This document shows, piece by piece, positions 16,478-26,830 of a DNA stretch of 64,000 nucleotides (position 1 is its first letter; every line of letters begins with the position of its first letter). Origin of the DNA: an uncultured Tenacibaculum sp. (lineage in GTDB: Bacteria; Bacteroidota; Bacteroidia; Flavobacteriales; Flavobacteriaceae); assembly GCA_947492185.1 (NCBI GenBank), contig CANLMR010000005.1, positions 124,001 through 188,000 on the forward strand. The letters run 5' to 3'. Made by a program: the position numbers and the translations under genes. The notes under the pieces are model-generated. The model made no database searches and was not told the DNA's origin. It saw nothing but the letters and a program-made list of their open reading frames with translations.

Positions 16478-19300
16478 TTGAGAATATACAAAGTACTACA
16501 TATTATCCTCCTGATTATACCTTTTTGTGTGATATCGCAAGAGCATAATATTAAAATTAAAGCCAAATTAGATACTCTAAATCATACTTTGGATATTCAA
16601 CAAAAAATAGTTTTCTATAATAAAACTCAAACAGCTCTTCAAGATATTTATCTTCATAACTGGGCTAATAGCTTTAAAGGAAACAATACTCCACTAGGAA
16701 AAAGATTGGTAGAAGACTACAAGAAAGATTTTTATTTTTCTGATGATGAAGATAAAGGCTACTCCAAAATTCATTCTTTAAAAAGTAATAATCAAGATTT
16801 AGATGCTCAAGCATTAAGAGGACAAGATGATATCATTCAAATTCAATTAAACTCTCCTCTCCAACCTAAAGATAGTATTGAAATTGAAGCAAACTACACT
16901 GTTAAAATTCCAAGAGCAAAATTTACAGGTTATGGAAGAACAAGAAATGGTTATCATTTACGATTTTGGTATGTAACTCCAGCTGTGAATTATAATGGTT
17001 GGCAACTAATGAGTAATCTAAATATGGATGATTTGTTTGAAGATGTTGCTAACTTCATAGTCGAAATAACAATTCCTAAAAAATTCCATTTACAAAGTAA
17101 TTTATATCAGTATCAAACCTCAAATAAAGAAACTAATGATTTTTACTTAATAGGTAATGAAAGAAAAGATATTATACTTAATATTAGCTCAAATTCAAAA
17201 CGATTTAAAACGTTTAAGTCTAAAGAAAGAGTTATAAAAACTGATATTTATAATAAACGTATAGACTATAATTCATCTAATAATATTATTAAACGGCAGA
17301 TTACTTTTATTGAAAATTATATTGGAAAACACCCGCATACAGAAATATTAGTAGATGCAAATACCGTTAACAAAAACTCCTTACGTGATTTATACGGAAT
17401 CCCAGATTGGTTAAAGCCATACCCAGAAAATTTTAAATGGGAAACTCGTTTTTTTAAAGCACTTGTAACTAAATATATTGATGATGTATTATTACTAAAT
17501 AAAAGAAATGATTATTGGTTAACTGAAGGAATTCAAACCTTCTTAATGATGGAATATATTAATAAATATTATCCTGATGTTACTGTATTTGGTAGGTTTT
17601 CAAATTTTTGGGGATTTAGAAAATATAATTTAGCAAAGCTAAAGCAGAACGACAAATATCCTTTTTTATATCAATTTAGTGCACGTAGATTTTTTGACCA
17701 AGCATTAACAACAAGAGCAGATTCTCTTTCTAATTTCAATAGAAAAGTAGTAAGTCCTTATAAAGCAGGGTTAGGTATGCGATATTTACAAGATTATATT
17801 GGCAATAACAGCTTAACAAATTCCTTTAAAGAATTTTATAAAAACCACCGATTAAAAATCACTTCCTCAAAAGCTTTTGAATCCATTATTTCTGAAAACA
17901 CAAATAAAAATTTAGATTGGTTTTTTAATGATTACATTAAAACCAATAAAAAAATTGATTATAAAATTAAGAAGGTTGAGTTTTTAAAAAAAGAAGATTC
18001 AGTAGCCATAACAATCAAAAACAAGAGAAATATTACAGCACCAGTTTCTCTTTATACTGTAAAAGATAAACAGGTGAAATCAAAAATTTGGGTTACTGGT
18101 ATAGATAGTATAAAAACAGTAAAAATTAAGGCAAATGGTTTTGATAAATTAGCACTGAACTATGAACAAATTTATCCAGAGTATAATTCGCTTAATAATT
18201 TTAAAAACATTAGCAATTCATTAATAAGCAAACCCATTCAATTTCGTTTTTTAAAAGACATTGAGGACCCATATTATAACCAGGTTTTCTTTAACCCAAA
18301 TATAAAGTATAACCTTTATGATGGTGTAATACTAGGTGTAAACTTCAACAATAGACCTGTAATAAAACATAATTTTGAGTTCAGTATTACACCTAACTAT
18401 GCTTTTAAAAGTCAAAACCTTACTGGATCATTTTCTTTTGCTTATGATCAGTTTTTTGAAAAAACTAAAATTTACAAAATACGATATGGTATTGCCGGTA
18501 GTAATTTTCATTATGCCCCAGAGCTATCGTACAATACAATTTATCCATTTGTTAGTATACAGTTCAAACGAAACACCTTACGAGATGTAGGAACAAAATC
18601 TATACTTTCGAGAATTGTTTATGTAGATAGAGAAATACAACCTACGCAACAGGTAATAGAAAGTGATCGATACAGTATTATAAATTTCAGATACATTTAC
18701 AGTAAACCAAATGTTATAAGAAGATTACAATATGCTGTAAATGCAGAATTGGGAGATAATTTCACTAAACTTTCTACAGATGTAAGGTTCTTAAAGTTTT
18801 TTGACGAAAAGCGAAGTTTTAACCTTCGTTTTTTTGGAGGAGTATTTTTAAGTAATAATTCAGAAGGGGACTATTTTAGTTTTGGTCTAAATCGAAGTTC
18901 AGATTATTTATTTGAACAGAACTTATTTGGAAGATCTGAAAACAGAGGACTATTTAGCCAACAATTTGTTATTTCAGATGGAGGTTTTAAATCTTTCTTT
19001 AATCAACCTACTTTTGCCAATCAATTAATATTATCGGCTAATACAAGTATTAGCTTATGGAAATGGGTTGAACTATACAACGATGCTGCATTATTAAAAA
19101 ATAAAAATCAAGATCCTCGTTTTTTCTATGAAAATGGAATTCGTTTAAATTTTGTGCCTAATATTTTAGAATTATACTTTCCTATATACACTAATGAAGG
19201 TTTTGAAGTTACCGACAAAGCATATTCTGCAAATATTCGCTTTGTAATTACCTCAAGCTTAGACAGAATTTACAATTTTATACGTAGAGGATTATTGTAG
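16478..19300 (+). CDS. M1-aminopeptidase-like exported protein with degenerate zinc site
   Basis: 940 residues from a TTG that opens a good signal peptide (MRIYKVLHIILLIIPFCVIS). The first half looks like gluzincin family M1: an N-terminal beta-saddle (KLDTLNHTLDIQQKIVFYNKT), then the catalytic-domain landmark YWLTEGIQTFL matching LWLNEGFASY. Counting back from that landmark, the position of the HExxH zinc motif reads KALVT, so both histidines and the catalytic Glu are lost while the third ligand Glu (TEG) remains. The last ~300 residues are strand-rich with barrel-like aromatic alternation (FSFGLNRSSDYLFEQNLFGR). Probably an inactive pseudo-peptidase, or a structural or binding protein of the envelope. 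No 5' leader is visible after the preceding terminator, so the start is only moderately sure. Confidence 0.75.
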   Translation: MRIYKVLHIILLIIPFCVISQEHNIKIKAKLDTLNHTLDIQQKIVFYNKTQTALQDIYLHNWANSFKGNNTPLGKRLVEDYKKDFYFSDDEDKGYSKIHSLKSNNQDLDAQALRGQDDIIQIQLNSPLQPKDSIEIEANYTVKIPRAKFTGYGRTRNGYHLRFWYVTPAVNYNGWQLMSNLNMDDLFEDVANFIVEITIPKKFHLQSNLYQYQTSNKETNDFYLIGNERKDIILNISSNSKRFKTFKSKERVIKTDIYNKRIDYNSSNNIIKRQITFIENYIGKHPHTEILVDANTVNKNSLRDLYGIPDWLKPYPENFKWETRFFKALVTKYIDDVLLLNKRNDYWLTEGIQTFLMMEYINKYYPDVTVFGRFSNFWGFRKYNLAKLKQNDKYPFLYQFSARRFFDQALTTRADSLSNFNRKVVSPYKAGLGMRYLQDYIGNNSLTNSFKEFYKNHRLKITSSKAFESIISENTNKNLDWFFNDYIKTNKKIDYKIKKVEFLKKEDSVAITIKNKRNITAPVSLYTVKDKQVKSKIWVTGIDSIKTVKIKANGFDKLALNYEQIYPEYNSLNNFKNISNSLISKPIQFRFLKDIEDPYYNQVFFNPNIKYNLYDGVILGVNFNNRPVIKHNFEFSITPNYAFKSQNLTGSFSFAYDQFFEKTKIYKIRYGIAGSNFHYAPELSYNTIYPFVSIQFKRNTLRDVGTKSILSRIVYVDREIQPTQQVIESDRYSIINFRYIYSKPNVIRRLQYAVNAELGDNFTKLSTDVRFLKFFDEKRSFNLRFFGGVFLSNNSEGDYFSFGLNRSSDYLFEQNLFGRSENRGLFSQQFVISDGGFKSFFNQPTFANQLILSANTSISLWKWVELYNDAALLKNKNQDPRFFYENGIRLNFVPNILELYFPIYTNEGFEVTDKAYSANIRFVITSSLDRIYNFIRRGLL

Positions 19301-19385
19301 AAAATTCAACAAAAAGTCTAAAAAAACCTTTTTTTTGCGATTTTATCAAAAAAAACATGGATTTTTAAATTTCATTTAAAAAAAC

Positions 19386-19393
19386 TATCTTTG
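19386..19393 (+). promoter_or_regulatory. Bacteroidota -7 box for the E1 gene
   Basis: TATCTTTG matches TAnnTTTG. It is 26 nt before the ATG at 19419. No convincing -33 TTG was seen. Confidence 0.5.
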
Positions 19394-19418
19394 TTGCAGA
19401 CCAACTAAAAGTTTATTT

Positions 19419-21872
19419 ATGAGCGAAAGTGTAGAAATTTCAAATTCACAAAAATTATCATTTGAAGACTTTAAAAACGAAGTATTAAATGATTACAAAA
19501 TTGCCAGATTAAGTAGAGAATGTAGTTTACTTGGAAGAAGAGAAGTTTTAACTGGTAAAGCAAAATTTGGAATTTTTGGTGATGGAAAAGAAGTTCCACA
19601 GTTAGCTATGGCTAAAGCTTTTAAAAACGGAGATTTTAGATCAGGATATTACCGTGATCAAACTTTTATGATGGCCATTGGCGAATTAAATGCGCAACAA
19701 TTCTTTGCAGGGTTATATGCACACACAGATATTGTACAAGAACCAATGTCTGCTGGAAGACAAATGGGTGGTCATTTCGCTACACACTCTTTAGATGAAA
19801 ATGGAAACTGGAAAAATTTAACTGCTCAAAAGAATTCATCATCTGATATTTCTCCTACTGCAGGGCAAATGCCTAGATTATTAGGATTAGCTCAAGCTTC
19901 TAAAATTTATAGAAATGTTGAAGAATTAAAAGATGCAACTAATTTTTCTGAAAAAGGAAATGAAGTAGCTTGGGGAACTATTGGTAATGCTAGTACAAGT
20001 GAAGGTTTATTTTTTGAAACTATAAATGCTGCTGGTGTGTTACAAGTTCCTATGGTAATGAGTGTTTGGGATGATGAGTATGGTATTTCTGTTCATGCAA
20101 AACATCAAACCACCAAAGAAAGTATCTCGGAAATTTTAAAAGGTTTTCAAAGAGAAAAAGGGACAAATGGATACGAGATTTTTGTAGTAAACGGTTGGGA
20201 TTATGTTCAATTAATTGATACTTATAACAAAGCTGCAGAAATCGCAAGAGAACAACACGTGCCAGTATTAATTCACGTAAAAGAATTAACCCAACCTCAA
20301 GGACATTCTACTTCTGGTTCTCACGAGAGATACAAATCTAAAGAACGTTTAGAATGGGAAAAAGAGTTTGATTGTATTGCTAAAATGAAACAATGGATTC
20401 TTGAGTTTGAGTTAACTGATGATCAAGGAGACATTTTACGTTTTGTAGAAAACGAAGAAGAACTAACAGCTATAGATAAATCAATAAAAAAAGAAGTTAG
20501 TACTGCGAAACGTAATGCTTGGAATAATTTTATTAATGAAATTAAATCTGAAGTTATTACTGCTACTACTCTACTTGAAAAAGTAGCTGCTAAAAGTAGT
20601 AATGGTACATTTATCTCAAAATATAAAAATGATCTGGCTGGAATTACAGAGCCAATAAGAAAAGATATTTTAAGCGCTTGTAGAAAAGTTTTACGTTTAA
20701 TTCGTGATGAAAATTTCGCAGAAAAAATAGAACTACAGAACTTTATTAAAGAAAGCATTAATAGTGCTTATGACAAATACTCATCTCATTTATTAAATGA
20801 TGCTGATAATTCTGTAGTAAATATTGAAGAAGTAAGACCTGCTTACGATACTGAAAAAAATATTGTAGACGCAAGGGTTATTATGCGTGACAATTTTGAA
20901 GCGATATTAAAAAAGTATCCTGAAGTTTTAGTTTTTGGAGAAGATGCTGGATATATTGGAGATGTAAATCAAGGATTAGAAGGGTTACAAGAAAAATTTG
21001 GAGAATTACGAGTTTCTGATACTGGAATAAGAGAAGCTACAATACTAGGACAAGGAATTGGAATGGCAATGAGAGGATTACGTCCAATTGCTGAAATTCA
21101 ATACCTAGATTATTTATTGTATGCTTTACAAATAATGAGTGACGATTTAGCTACACTTCGTTACAGAACTTATGGCAAACAAAAAGCTCCTTTAATTATT
21201 CGTACACGCGGGCACCGTTTAGAAGGAATTTGGCATGCTGGTTCTCCAATGGGAGGAATAATTAATAATATTCGCGGTATTCATGTACTTGTTCCAAGAA
21301 ACATGACAAAAGCTGCAGGTTTTTACAATACCTTATTAGAAGGTGATGATCCGGCTTTAGTAGTTGAATGTTTAAACGGATATCGTTTAAAAGAGGAATT
21401 ACCAACTAACCTTGGTGAATTCAAAACTCCAATTGGAGAAGTAGAAGTTATAAAAGAAGGAACAGATATTACAATATTATCTTACGGATCTACTTTAAGA
21501 TTAGTTGAAGAAGCTGCAAGAGATTTACAACAAGTGGGAATTAATGTTGAGATTGTGGATGCACAAAGTTTATTACCATTTGACAAAAACCATGACACAG
21601 TAAAATCGTTAGCTAAAACAAATCGTTTATTAGTAGTAGATGAAGATGTACCTGGTGGAGCTTCTGCATACTTATTACAGAAAGTTCTTGAAAATCAAAA
21701 TGGATATGTTCATTTAGATAGTAAGCCACATACGTTAAGTGCTAAAGCACACAGACCTGCTTATGGAACTGATGGAGACTATTTCTCTAAACCATCTACA
21801 GAAGATATTTTCGAGAAAGTATATGAAATTATGCACGAGGCTAAACCTAACCAGTTTAAGAGTTTATATTAG
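19419..21872 (+). CDS. 2-oxoacid dehydrogenase E1, fused alpha and beta subunits
   Basis: 817 residues: an alpha-type thiamine-diphosphate domain (about 20-350) fused to a beta (transketolase pyrimidine plus C-terminal) domain (about 490-810). The alpha ThDP signature is altered from GDGATSEG to GNASTSEG, and the metal-binding NNGYGIS to WDDEYGIS. The beta half has VFGEDAGYIGDVNQGLEGLQEKFG and GIGMAMRGLRPIAEIQYLDY. Such enzymes decarboxylate branched-chain 2-oxoacids (or pyruvate) and transfer the acyl group to a lipoyl E2. No E2 or E3 gene is adjacent. The fused form is common in Bacteroidota. The exact substrate is not deducible from sequence alone. Confidence 0.92.
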   Translation: MSESVEISNSQKLSFEDFKNEVLNDYKIARLSRECSLLGRREVLTGKAKFGIFGDGKEVPQLAMAKAFKNGDFRSGYYRDQTFMMAIGELNAQQFFAGLYAHTDIVQEPMSAGRQMGGHFATHSLDENGNWKNLTAQKNSSSDISPTAGQMPRLLGLAQASKIYRNVEELKDATNFSEKGNEVAWGTIGNASTSEGLFFETINAAGVLQVPMVMSVWDDEYGISVHAKHQTTKESISEILKGFQREKGTNGYEIFVVNGWDYVQLIDTYNKAAEIAREQHVPVLIHVKELTQPQGHSTSGSHERYKSKERLEWEKEFDCIAKMKQWILEFELTDDQGDILRFVENEEELTAIDKSIKKEVSTAKRNAWNNFINEIKSEVITATTLLEKVAAKSSNGTFISKYKNDLAGITEPIRKDILSACRKVLRLIRDENFAEKIELQNFIKESINSAYDKYSSHLLNDADNSVVNIEEVRPAYDTEKNIVDARVIMRDNFEAILKKYPEVLVFGEDAGYIGDVNQGLEGLQEKFGELRVSDTGIREATILGQGIGMAMRGLRPIAEIQYLDYLLYALQIMSDDLATLRYRTYGKQKAPLIIRTRGHRLEGIWHAGSPMGGIINNIRGIHVLVPRNMTKAAGFYNTLLEGDDPALVVECLNGYRLKEELPTNLGEFKTPIGEVEVIKEGTDITILSYGSTLRLVEEAARDLQQVGINVEIVDAQSLLPFDKNHDTVKSLAKTNRLLVVDEDVPGGASAYLLQKVLENQNGYVHLDSKPHTLSAKAHRPAYGTDGDYFSKPSTEDIFEKVYEIMHEAKPNQFKSLY

Positions 21873-21897
21873 AAAATAATAATATATGAAATAAAAA

Positions 21898-21928
21898 AAA
21901 ACGATAAAGTTTCATCGTTTTTTTTATT
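21898..21928 (+). terminator. Terminator after the E1 gene
   Basis: AAAACGAT (21898-21905) pairs with ATCGTTTT (21914-21921), followed by a T run. Confidence 0.75.
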
Positions 21929-22005
21929 TCATTTTAACTTAAGAGTAACTAATTATTCCATCTGTTTTTAATAATTTAGTTGACTTATCAACTAATATAA
22001 AAAAC

Positions 22006-24441
22006 ATGCGACGAGTACTACTGCTTTTACTTGTAATTTGTTTAGGTATCCCTAATCAGTTAGAAGCACAGAGAAGAAAATCAAAAAAAGGCGATAAAAA
22101 AGAAACTGCTAAAAAATCGCCTAAAAAGAAAAAGCCTAAATACACTGATTTTGTTACTAAAAAAACAAAAACAGATGATGGGTTATTTAAAGTTCACGAG
22201 ACTAACGGTAAATATTACTATGAGATTCCTAAAACGTTATTAGGGAAAGAAATGCTATTAGTAAGTAGAATTAAAGCATTACCATCTGGTTTTGGAGGCG
22301 GTTATATGAATGCTGGTTCTAAAACCAATGAACAAGTTGTTGTTTGGGAGCGTTATAAAAAGAAAATTTTATTAAAAATAAAATCTTATCAAGCAATAGC
22401 AAACGACTCTCTTCCTATATACAAATCAGTAAAATCAAATAACTTAGAACCTATAATTCATGCGTTCGATATTAAAGTTCAAAATAACGATTCAACTGCT
22501 GTTCTTATAGATGTCTCTAAATTTTTCACTTCAGATATAAAAGCTATTAGTGGTATTGGAGCTAGAGCAAGAAAACAATATAAGGTAAGAAGATTAGATC
22601 CTAAGAGAAGTTTCATCAACACTATTAAAAGCTACCCTAAAAACATAGAAGTTGTTCAAGATTTTACATATGATGCTGCTAGTGCTCCATCTCAAAGAGC
22701 TGCAGGAAGTATTAGTATTAGAATGAATCAATCTATGATTTTACTTCCTGAAAAACCTATGATGCCTAGAGTTTTTGATAAACGTGTAGGATATTTCCCA
22801 ATAGGAACCGTAGATTATAGCTCTGAAGCTCTAAAAGCTGACTATAAAATGTATATCAGAAGATGGAGACTAGAACCTAAAGATAAAGCAGCATACAATA
22901 GAGGTGAGTTAGTAGAACCTATTAAACCTATTGTATATTATTTAGATCCGGCTACACCTAAAAAATTAAGAAAATACATTAAACAAGGAGTGGAAGATTG
23001 GCAGAAAGCTTTTGAAACTGCTGGTTTTAAAAATGCAATTATTGCTAAGAACCCACCTTCTAAAGAGGAAGATCCAGAGTTTAGCATGGAAGATATTCGT
23101 TATTCTTCTATTAGATACGTAGCTAGTACTACAAGAAATGCTATGGGACCAAGTGTTTCTGACCCTCGTTCAGGTGAAATTATTGAAAGCGATATTGTTT
23201 GGTATCATAATCATTTACGCTCTTATAGAAACAGATATTTACTGGAGACGGGAGCAGCTAATCCATCTGCAAGAACTTTAAATACTCCTGACGAAGAAAT
23301 TGGAGAAATGATGCGTATGGTAATTGCCCATGAAGTAGGTCACGCATTAGGATTACCTCATAATATGGCTGCAAGTTATGCCTACCCAGTAGATTCTTTA
23401 CGTTCTGGGAAATTCACTCAGAAATATGGTATTGCAGCTACAATAATGGATTATGCTCGTTATAATTATGTGGCCCAACCTGGAGATAAAAACATTCGTT
23501 ACATTCGTCAAATTGGTCCATATGATCATTATTCTATTAATTGGGGGTACCGTTATTTACCATATGCTGGTAAACCTGAAGATGAAATAGAAACCTTAGA
23601 TAAATGGATTAGAGAAAAAGCTAATGATCCTATTTACAAATTCGGAATCCAACGTTTTAATGGTTTTGATCCTGCTTCTCAAACTGAAGGCATAGGGAAT
23701 AATCAAGTAAAAGCAAGTACTTATGGAGTTAAAAACTTAAAAATTGTTGCTAAAAACTTACAAAAATGGACTTCTGATCAAACCAATAATTATGACGATT
23801 TAAATGAGTTATATTTAGAATTATTAGGAGTTTGGAGTAGATATGCTGGACACGTAGTTGGAAATGTTGGTGGTGTTTTTGAAGACAATAAAAAACCTGA
23901 ACAATCTGGAAATGTATATACAGTTCTTTCAAAAGCAAAACAGAAAGAATCATTAAACTGGTTATTAAAAAATGTATTTACCACTCAAAATTGGTTATTA
24001 GATAAAAACCTTCTAGCTAAAATTAGTTATACAAAATATACCAATAGAATGCTTTCTTTACAAAACAGACAACTTGGAGGTTTATTTAATATTGACCGAT
24101 TAGAACGTATGATTAATGCTGAAGTGATTAGTTCTGATTTCTATAGCGCATCTGAATTTATAAAAGATTTAAGAAAAGGGTTATTTTCAGAAGCAAATTC
24201 ATTAAAAAATATAGATGTTTACCGTAGAAACTTACAGAAGAGTTTTATCGGAAGAATGGAAGCATTATTAAATAACAAGAAAATTACCAATACAGATATT
24301 CCTTCTATTGTAAGAGGCGAATTAATTTCTTTAAAATATCAAGTGAATTTAGCTAGCAAAAGATCTATAAATAGTATTACTAAATATCATTATAAAGATT
24401 GTTTAGATAGAATTAACTCAATTTTAAATCCTAAGAAATAG
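22006..24441 (+). CDS. Zinc-dependent metzincin-like protease (DUF5117/DUF5118 type)
   Basis: 811 residues. A signal peptide (MRRVLLLLLVICLGIPNQLEAQ) is followed by a Lys-rich linker. The N-terminal domain matches the DUF5118/DUF5117 pattern (YYEIPKTLLGKEMLLVSRIK; FPIGTVDYSS). The central zinc site is HEVGHALGLPHN, with first His442 in an HExxHxxGxxH motif and a downstream Met-turn-like ATIMDYARYN. The C-terminal helical domain is DUF4953-like. These large exported proteases are common in Bacteroidota. Substrate unknown. An AGTAAC lies 57 nt upstream of the ATG (21944-21949), a weak echo of the GGTAAC motif that I do not rely on. Confidence 0.92.
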   Translation: MRRVLLLLLVICLGIPNQLEAQRRKSKKGDKKETAKKSPKKKKPKYTDFVTKKTKTDDGLFKVHETNGKYYYEIPKTLLGKEMLLVSRIKALPSGFGGGYMNAGSKTNEQVVVWERYKKKILLKIKSYQAIANDSLPIYKSVKSNNLEPIIHAFDIKVQNNDSTAVLIDVSKFFTSDIKAISGIGARARKQYKVRRLDPKRSFINTIKSYPKNIEVVQDFTYDAASAPSQRAAGSISIRMNQSMILLPEKPMMPRVFDKRVGYFPIGTVDYSSEALKADYKMYIRRWRLEPKDKAAYNRGELVEPIKPIVYYLDPATPKKLRKYIKQGVEDWQKAFETAGFKNAIIAKNPPSKEEDPEFSMEDIRYSSIRYVASTTRNAMGPSVSDPRSGEIIESDIVWYHNHLRSYRNRYLLETGAANPSARTLNTPDEEIGEMMRMVIAHEVGHALGLPHNMAASYAYPVDSLRSGKFTQKYGIAATIMDYARYNYVAQPGDKNIRYIRQIGPYDHYSINWGYRYLPYAGKPEDEIETLDKWIREKANDPIYKFGIQRFNGFDPASQTEGIGNNQVKASTYGVKNLKIVAKNLQKWTSDQTNNYDDLNELYLELLGVWSRYAGHVVGNVGGVFEDNKKPEQSGNVYTVLSKAKQKESLNWLLKNVFTTQNWLLDKNLLAKISYTKYTNRMLSLQNRQLGGLFNIDRLERMINAEVISSDFYSASEFIKDLRKGLFSEANSLKNIDVYRRNLQKSFIGRMEALLNNKKITNTDIPSIVRGELISLKYQVNLASKRSINSITKYHYKDCLDRINSILNPKK

Positions 24442-24444
24442 CAT

Positions 24445-24479
24445 AAAAAAATCCCGATGAAATTCATCGGGATTTTTTT
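24445..24479. terminator. Bidirectional terminator between convergent genes
   Basis: ATCCCGATGA (24451-24460), loop AAT, TCATCGGGAT (24464-24473), with A6 on the left and T7 on the right. It can end both the protease gene and the converging lipoprotein gene. Confidence 0.85.
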
Positions 24480-24497
24480 ATATTATATACTATAAAA

Positions 24498-25259
24498 TTA
24501 CTCTTCTACCTTTACATCTTGAACATCAATTTCTTTGTTCTTCGCTTCATAATCTCTAATCTTATCTTTAATTAAATCCATAAAATTAGTTTCAGAAAAA
24601 TCAGAATTATCAACTATTTCTTTTAATGCTTTAATCCTATCTGTCATAGTTTCTTTAGCCATTGCCAAACCAGCAAATTTAGCTGCAGCAATATCTACAG
24701 ATTTATCAGAAATATTAGCAGACTTCACCCATACTTCTTCAATATATTTACCTTCTGCTCTCTTTCCCTTTACTTGAGCCCAATCATCTTGAGTAGATAC
24801 AACAGCAATAATATCCATAGGACTGTATTTAGTATCTGTTTTCGTTAATAAATCAGGACGCTTGTATATATTAGCATCTTGTAACATTACTCCTACTTTC
24901 CCATCAACAGCTAAAAAAGTAGAACGAGACCATCCTTCTTTTCCATCTATTAATTTAACTTTAAAGTATTCTTTCTTAGAAACCGAATCCATTGTAGATT
25001 CACCAGTATAATAAACCTTCTCTCCTAGACTCATAGAAGTTAACCATTTTCCTTTAGCATTTGGAGTGTCTCTAACAGATAGTTTATCTAATAAACAGAT
25101 TGCATCTCCACTTTTATCATCAGAATCAGCTGAAGGAGTTCCTTCATTCTTAACTTCTGTTGTTTGATTTTCATTAGTTTTGTCTGATTTAGCACCTTCT
25201 GTTTTACAACTTGTGATTATAGTAGAAAGTGAAATAATAGCAATGATTATTTTTTTCAT
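24498..25259 (-). CDS. Lipoprotein with two SH3-like domains
   Basis: 253 residues. Lipoprotein signal MKKIIIAIISLSTIITSC with the lipobox Cys at 18, then an acidic/Asn-rich linker. Two bacterial SH3-type segments follow: LSVRDTPNAKGKWLTSMSLGEKVYY...GKEGWSRS and ANIYKRPDLLTKTDTKYSPMDIIAV...WAQVKG...EVWVKS. SH3b modules often bind cell-wall peptides or partner proteins. The C-terminus is a charged helix. Monocistronic, with no functional neighbour. Exact role not known. Confidence 0.8.
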   Translation of the reverse strand: MKKIIIAIISLSTIITSCKTEGAKSDKTNENQTTEVKNEGTPSADSDDKSGDAICLLDKLSVRDTPNAKGKWLTSMSLGEKVYYTGESTMDSVSKKEYFKVKLIDGKEGWSRSTFLAVDGKVGVMLQDANIYKRPDLLTKTDTKYSPMDIIAVVSTQDDWAQVKGKRAEGKYIEEVWVKSANISDKSVDIAAAKFAGLAMAKETMTDRIKALKEIVDNSDFSETNFMDLIKDKIRDYEAKNKEIDVQDVKVEE

Positions 25260-25344
25260 TTTTAATTGATTTTAGTAACAAATATATAATTTAATTATTT
25301 AGTTAATTTTTGTAAAACCTAACGTTTTTAAAAATACTTCCTGT

Positions 25345-26619
25345 TTAATGTGCTTTAATAAGTTTATCACCAATTGCACATTCTAAACACCTTTTAGTAT
25401 CACAATAAACATTTTTTAATTGTAATAATGATTGAGTTTTAAAACTATCCTTAGATTCTATTTTTAGTTTATCAAATTTAGATATTATCGAATTTTTTTC
25501 TGGTTTTAATGATTTTACTAAACCTAATAATTCTTCTTCTTTAAGAATACCTTTACTCTTAAAGTAAACGAATTTCAAAGGAATAATTGTATTAATAATT
25601 ACTAAATCTATAAATTCCTTAGATAGCTTTTTAGAAGCTCTCTTTGATTCTTTTTCAAATGTATAGTGTGTTGTCCAAAACTGGTCTACTTTGATATCAA
25701 ACATATTATATATAACCTCAACATTAACATTTTTTAAAATTTCAGCAAACAAGTTTTGATGTTTTACATACAAGGCTGAAAATTGAGCAATTCTAATTGT
25801 AGGGAAATTACTAGGACGCATTCTAAAAAACTGAAAACACTCCTTAATCAAAGGTCTTAATTGATATTTATGTTTTAAATATTGATATTCTTTTTTCAAT
25901 TCGTTATGAAATGTATTATCAATATTTTCTTCTAAAAATCCTGCTTGACCAAACAATAAAGCAGAGAGCTCATTTTGGTTATGTCTTACTTTTCTTACAA
26001 TTGAAAAATCAAATGATTTTGAAAGTTTCAAAAATGATTCACTGTTTACTTTTAGTCCAAAGTTCTTGGCTAACATTTGAAACAGAACCGCTTCGTAATC
26101 ATTATTAGATTGTTGTAATAATTTTAATATAAATTTTGATTTATGCTCTAAACGCTCAAAAAACAATCGCTCTAACCAATTTTCTAATACAAAAGAATCT
26201 ATAGCTGTAATTTGTTTTTCACAAGGAATCCAATTTAAGTTTCTATTGAATAAGTTGAGATAATTATGGATATATTTTTCTTCTATTTTATCTTTCAACT
26301 CTAGAGTTGGTAATGGTTTATTATTCTTCATAAAAATGGCTACATCATTTTCTAAAACTACATGAAGTATAACCGCATCATAATTTAAATCTTTTTCATG
26401 TTGATGCGCATACCAATCGGAAGCTTTTAAATGAATCTCTACATTTCCATACCATAATTGATTTCCAATTTGTATAGAAGCATTTAAAAAATCTGGTCCA
26501 GAATTTTTGTTATAAGCACCACAGTTAAAAATAATAATCTTTTCATGCTGAGTAGATAGTAGCTCGGAATGACGTAACAGTTTATACTGCCACAAATAGT
26601 GGAGAAATTCTTCTTTCAT
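25345..26619 (-). CDS. DUF2851 family protein
   Basis: 424 residues, full length for DUF2851. The N-terminal block is typical (HYLWQYKLL, IFNCGAYNKNSGPDFLNASI, LWYGNVEIHLKASDW, DAVILHVVLEND). The C-terminus has a small cysteine cluster, CDTKRCLECAIG (Cys pair about residues 409-417). The family is widespread and conserved in Bacteroidota with no established function. The NGPDF/GNVEIH core resembles PD-(D/E)XK-like folds; this likeness is inference. It is divergent from the nitroreductase gene, and the 211-bp spacer holds a TAnnTTTG box for the latter. Confidence 0.9.
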   Translation of the reverse strand: MKEEFLHYLWQYKLLRHSELLSTQHEKIIIFNCGAYNKNSGPDFLNASIQIGNQLWYGNVEIHLKASDWYAHQHEKDLNYDAVILHVVLENDVAIFMKNNKPLPTLELKDKIEEKYIHNYLNLFNRNLNWIPCEKQITAIDSFVLENWLERLFFERLEHKSKFILKLLQQSNNDYEAVLFQMLAKNFGLKVNSESFLKLSKSFDFSIVRKVRHNQNELSALLFGQAGFLEENIDNTFHNELKKEYQYLKHKYQLRPLIKECFQFFRMRPSNFPTIRIAQFSALYVKHQNLFAEILKNVNVEVIYNMFDIKVDQFWTTHYTFEKESKRASKKLSKEFIDLVIINTIIPLKFVYFKSKGILKEEELLGLVKSLKPEKNSIISKFDKLKIESKDSFKTQSLLQLKNVYCDTKRCLECAIGDKLIKAH

Positions 26620-26806
26620 AGCAAATAATTTTCTTTCAATTTTCAGGATAAATGTATAAAAAAATTGTTAAAGTATTCTTTAATAAAATTCTCTAAAAAA
26701 TGATTATTAAATCAGAATAAGTGAGTTACCAAATAGATTAAAGTTTTAAATATAATCTCATAAGTTTTTTCAATAGCTAACTTTTTTCAAAAGATACTTA
26801 TATGTG

Positions 26807-26814
26807 TAATTTTG
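26807..26814 (+). promoter_or_regulatory. Bacteroidota -7 box for the nitroreductase gene
   Basis: TAATTTTG fits TAnnTTTG, 17 nt before the ATG at 26831. Confidence 0.45.
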
Positions 26815-26830
26815 CATCAAATTAGATCAA

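Noticed and set aside
21944-21949. AGTAAC upstream of the zinc protease as a sixth copy of the GGTAAC promoter
   Set aside because: Distance to the ATG is 57 not 52 nt, and the flanking bases do not match; too weak.
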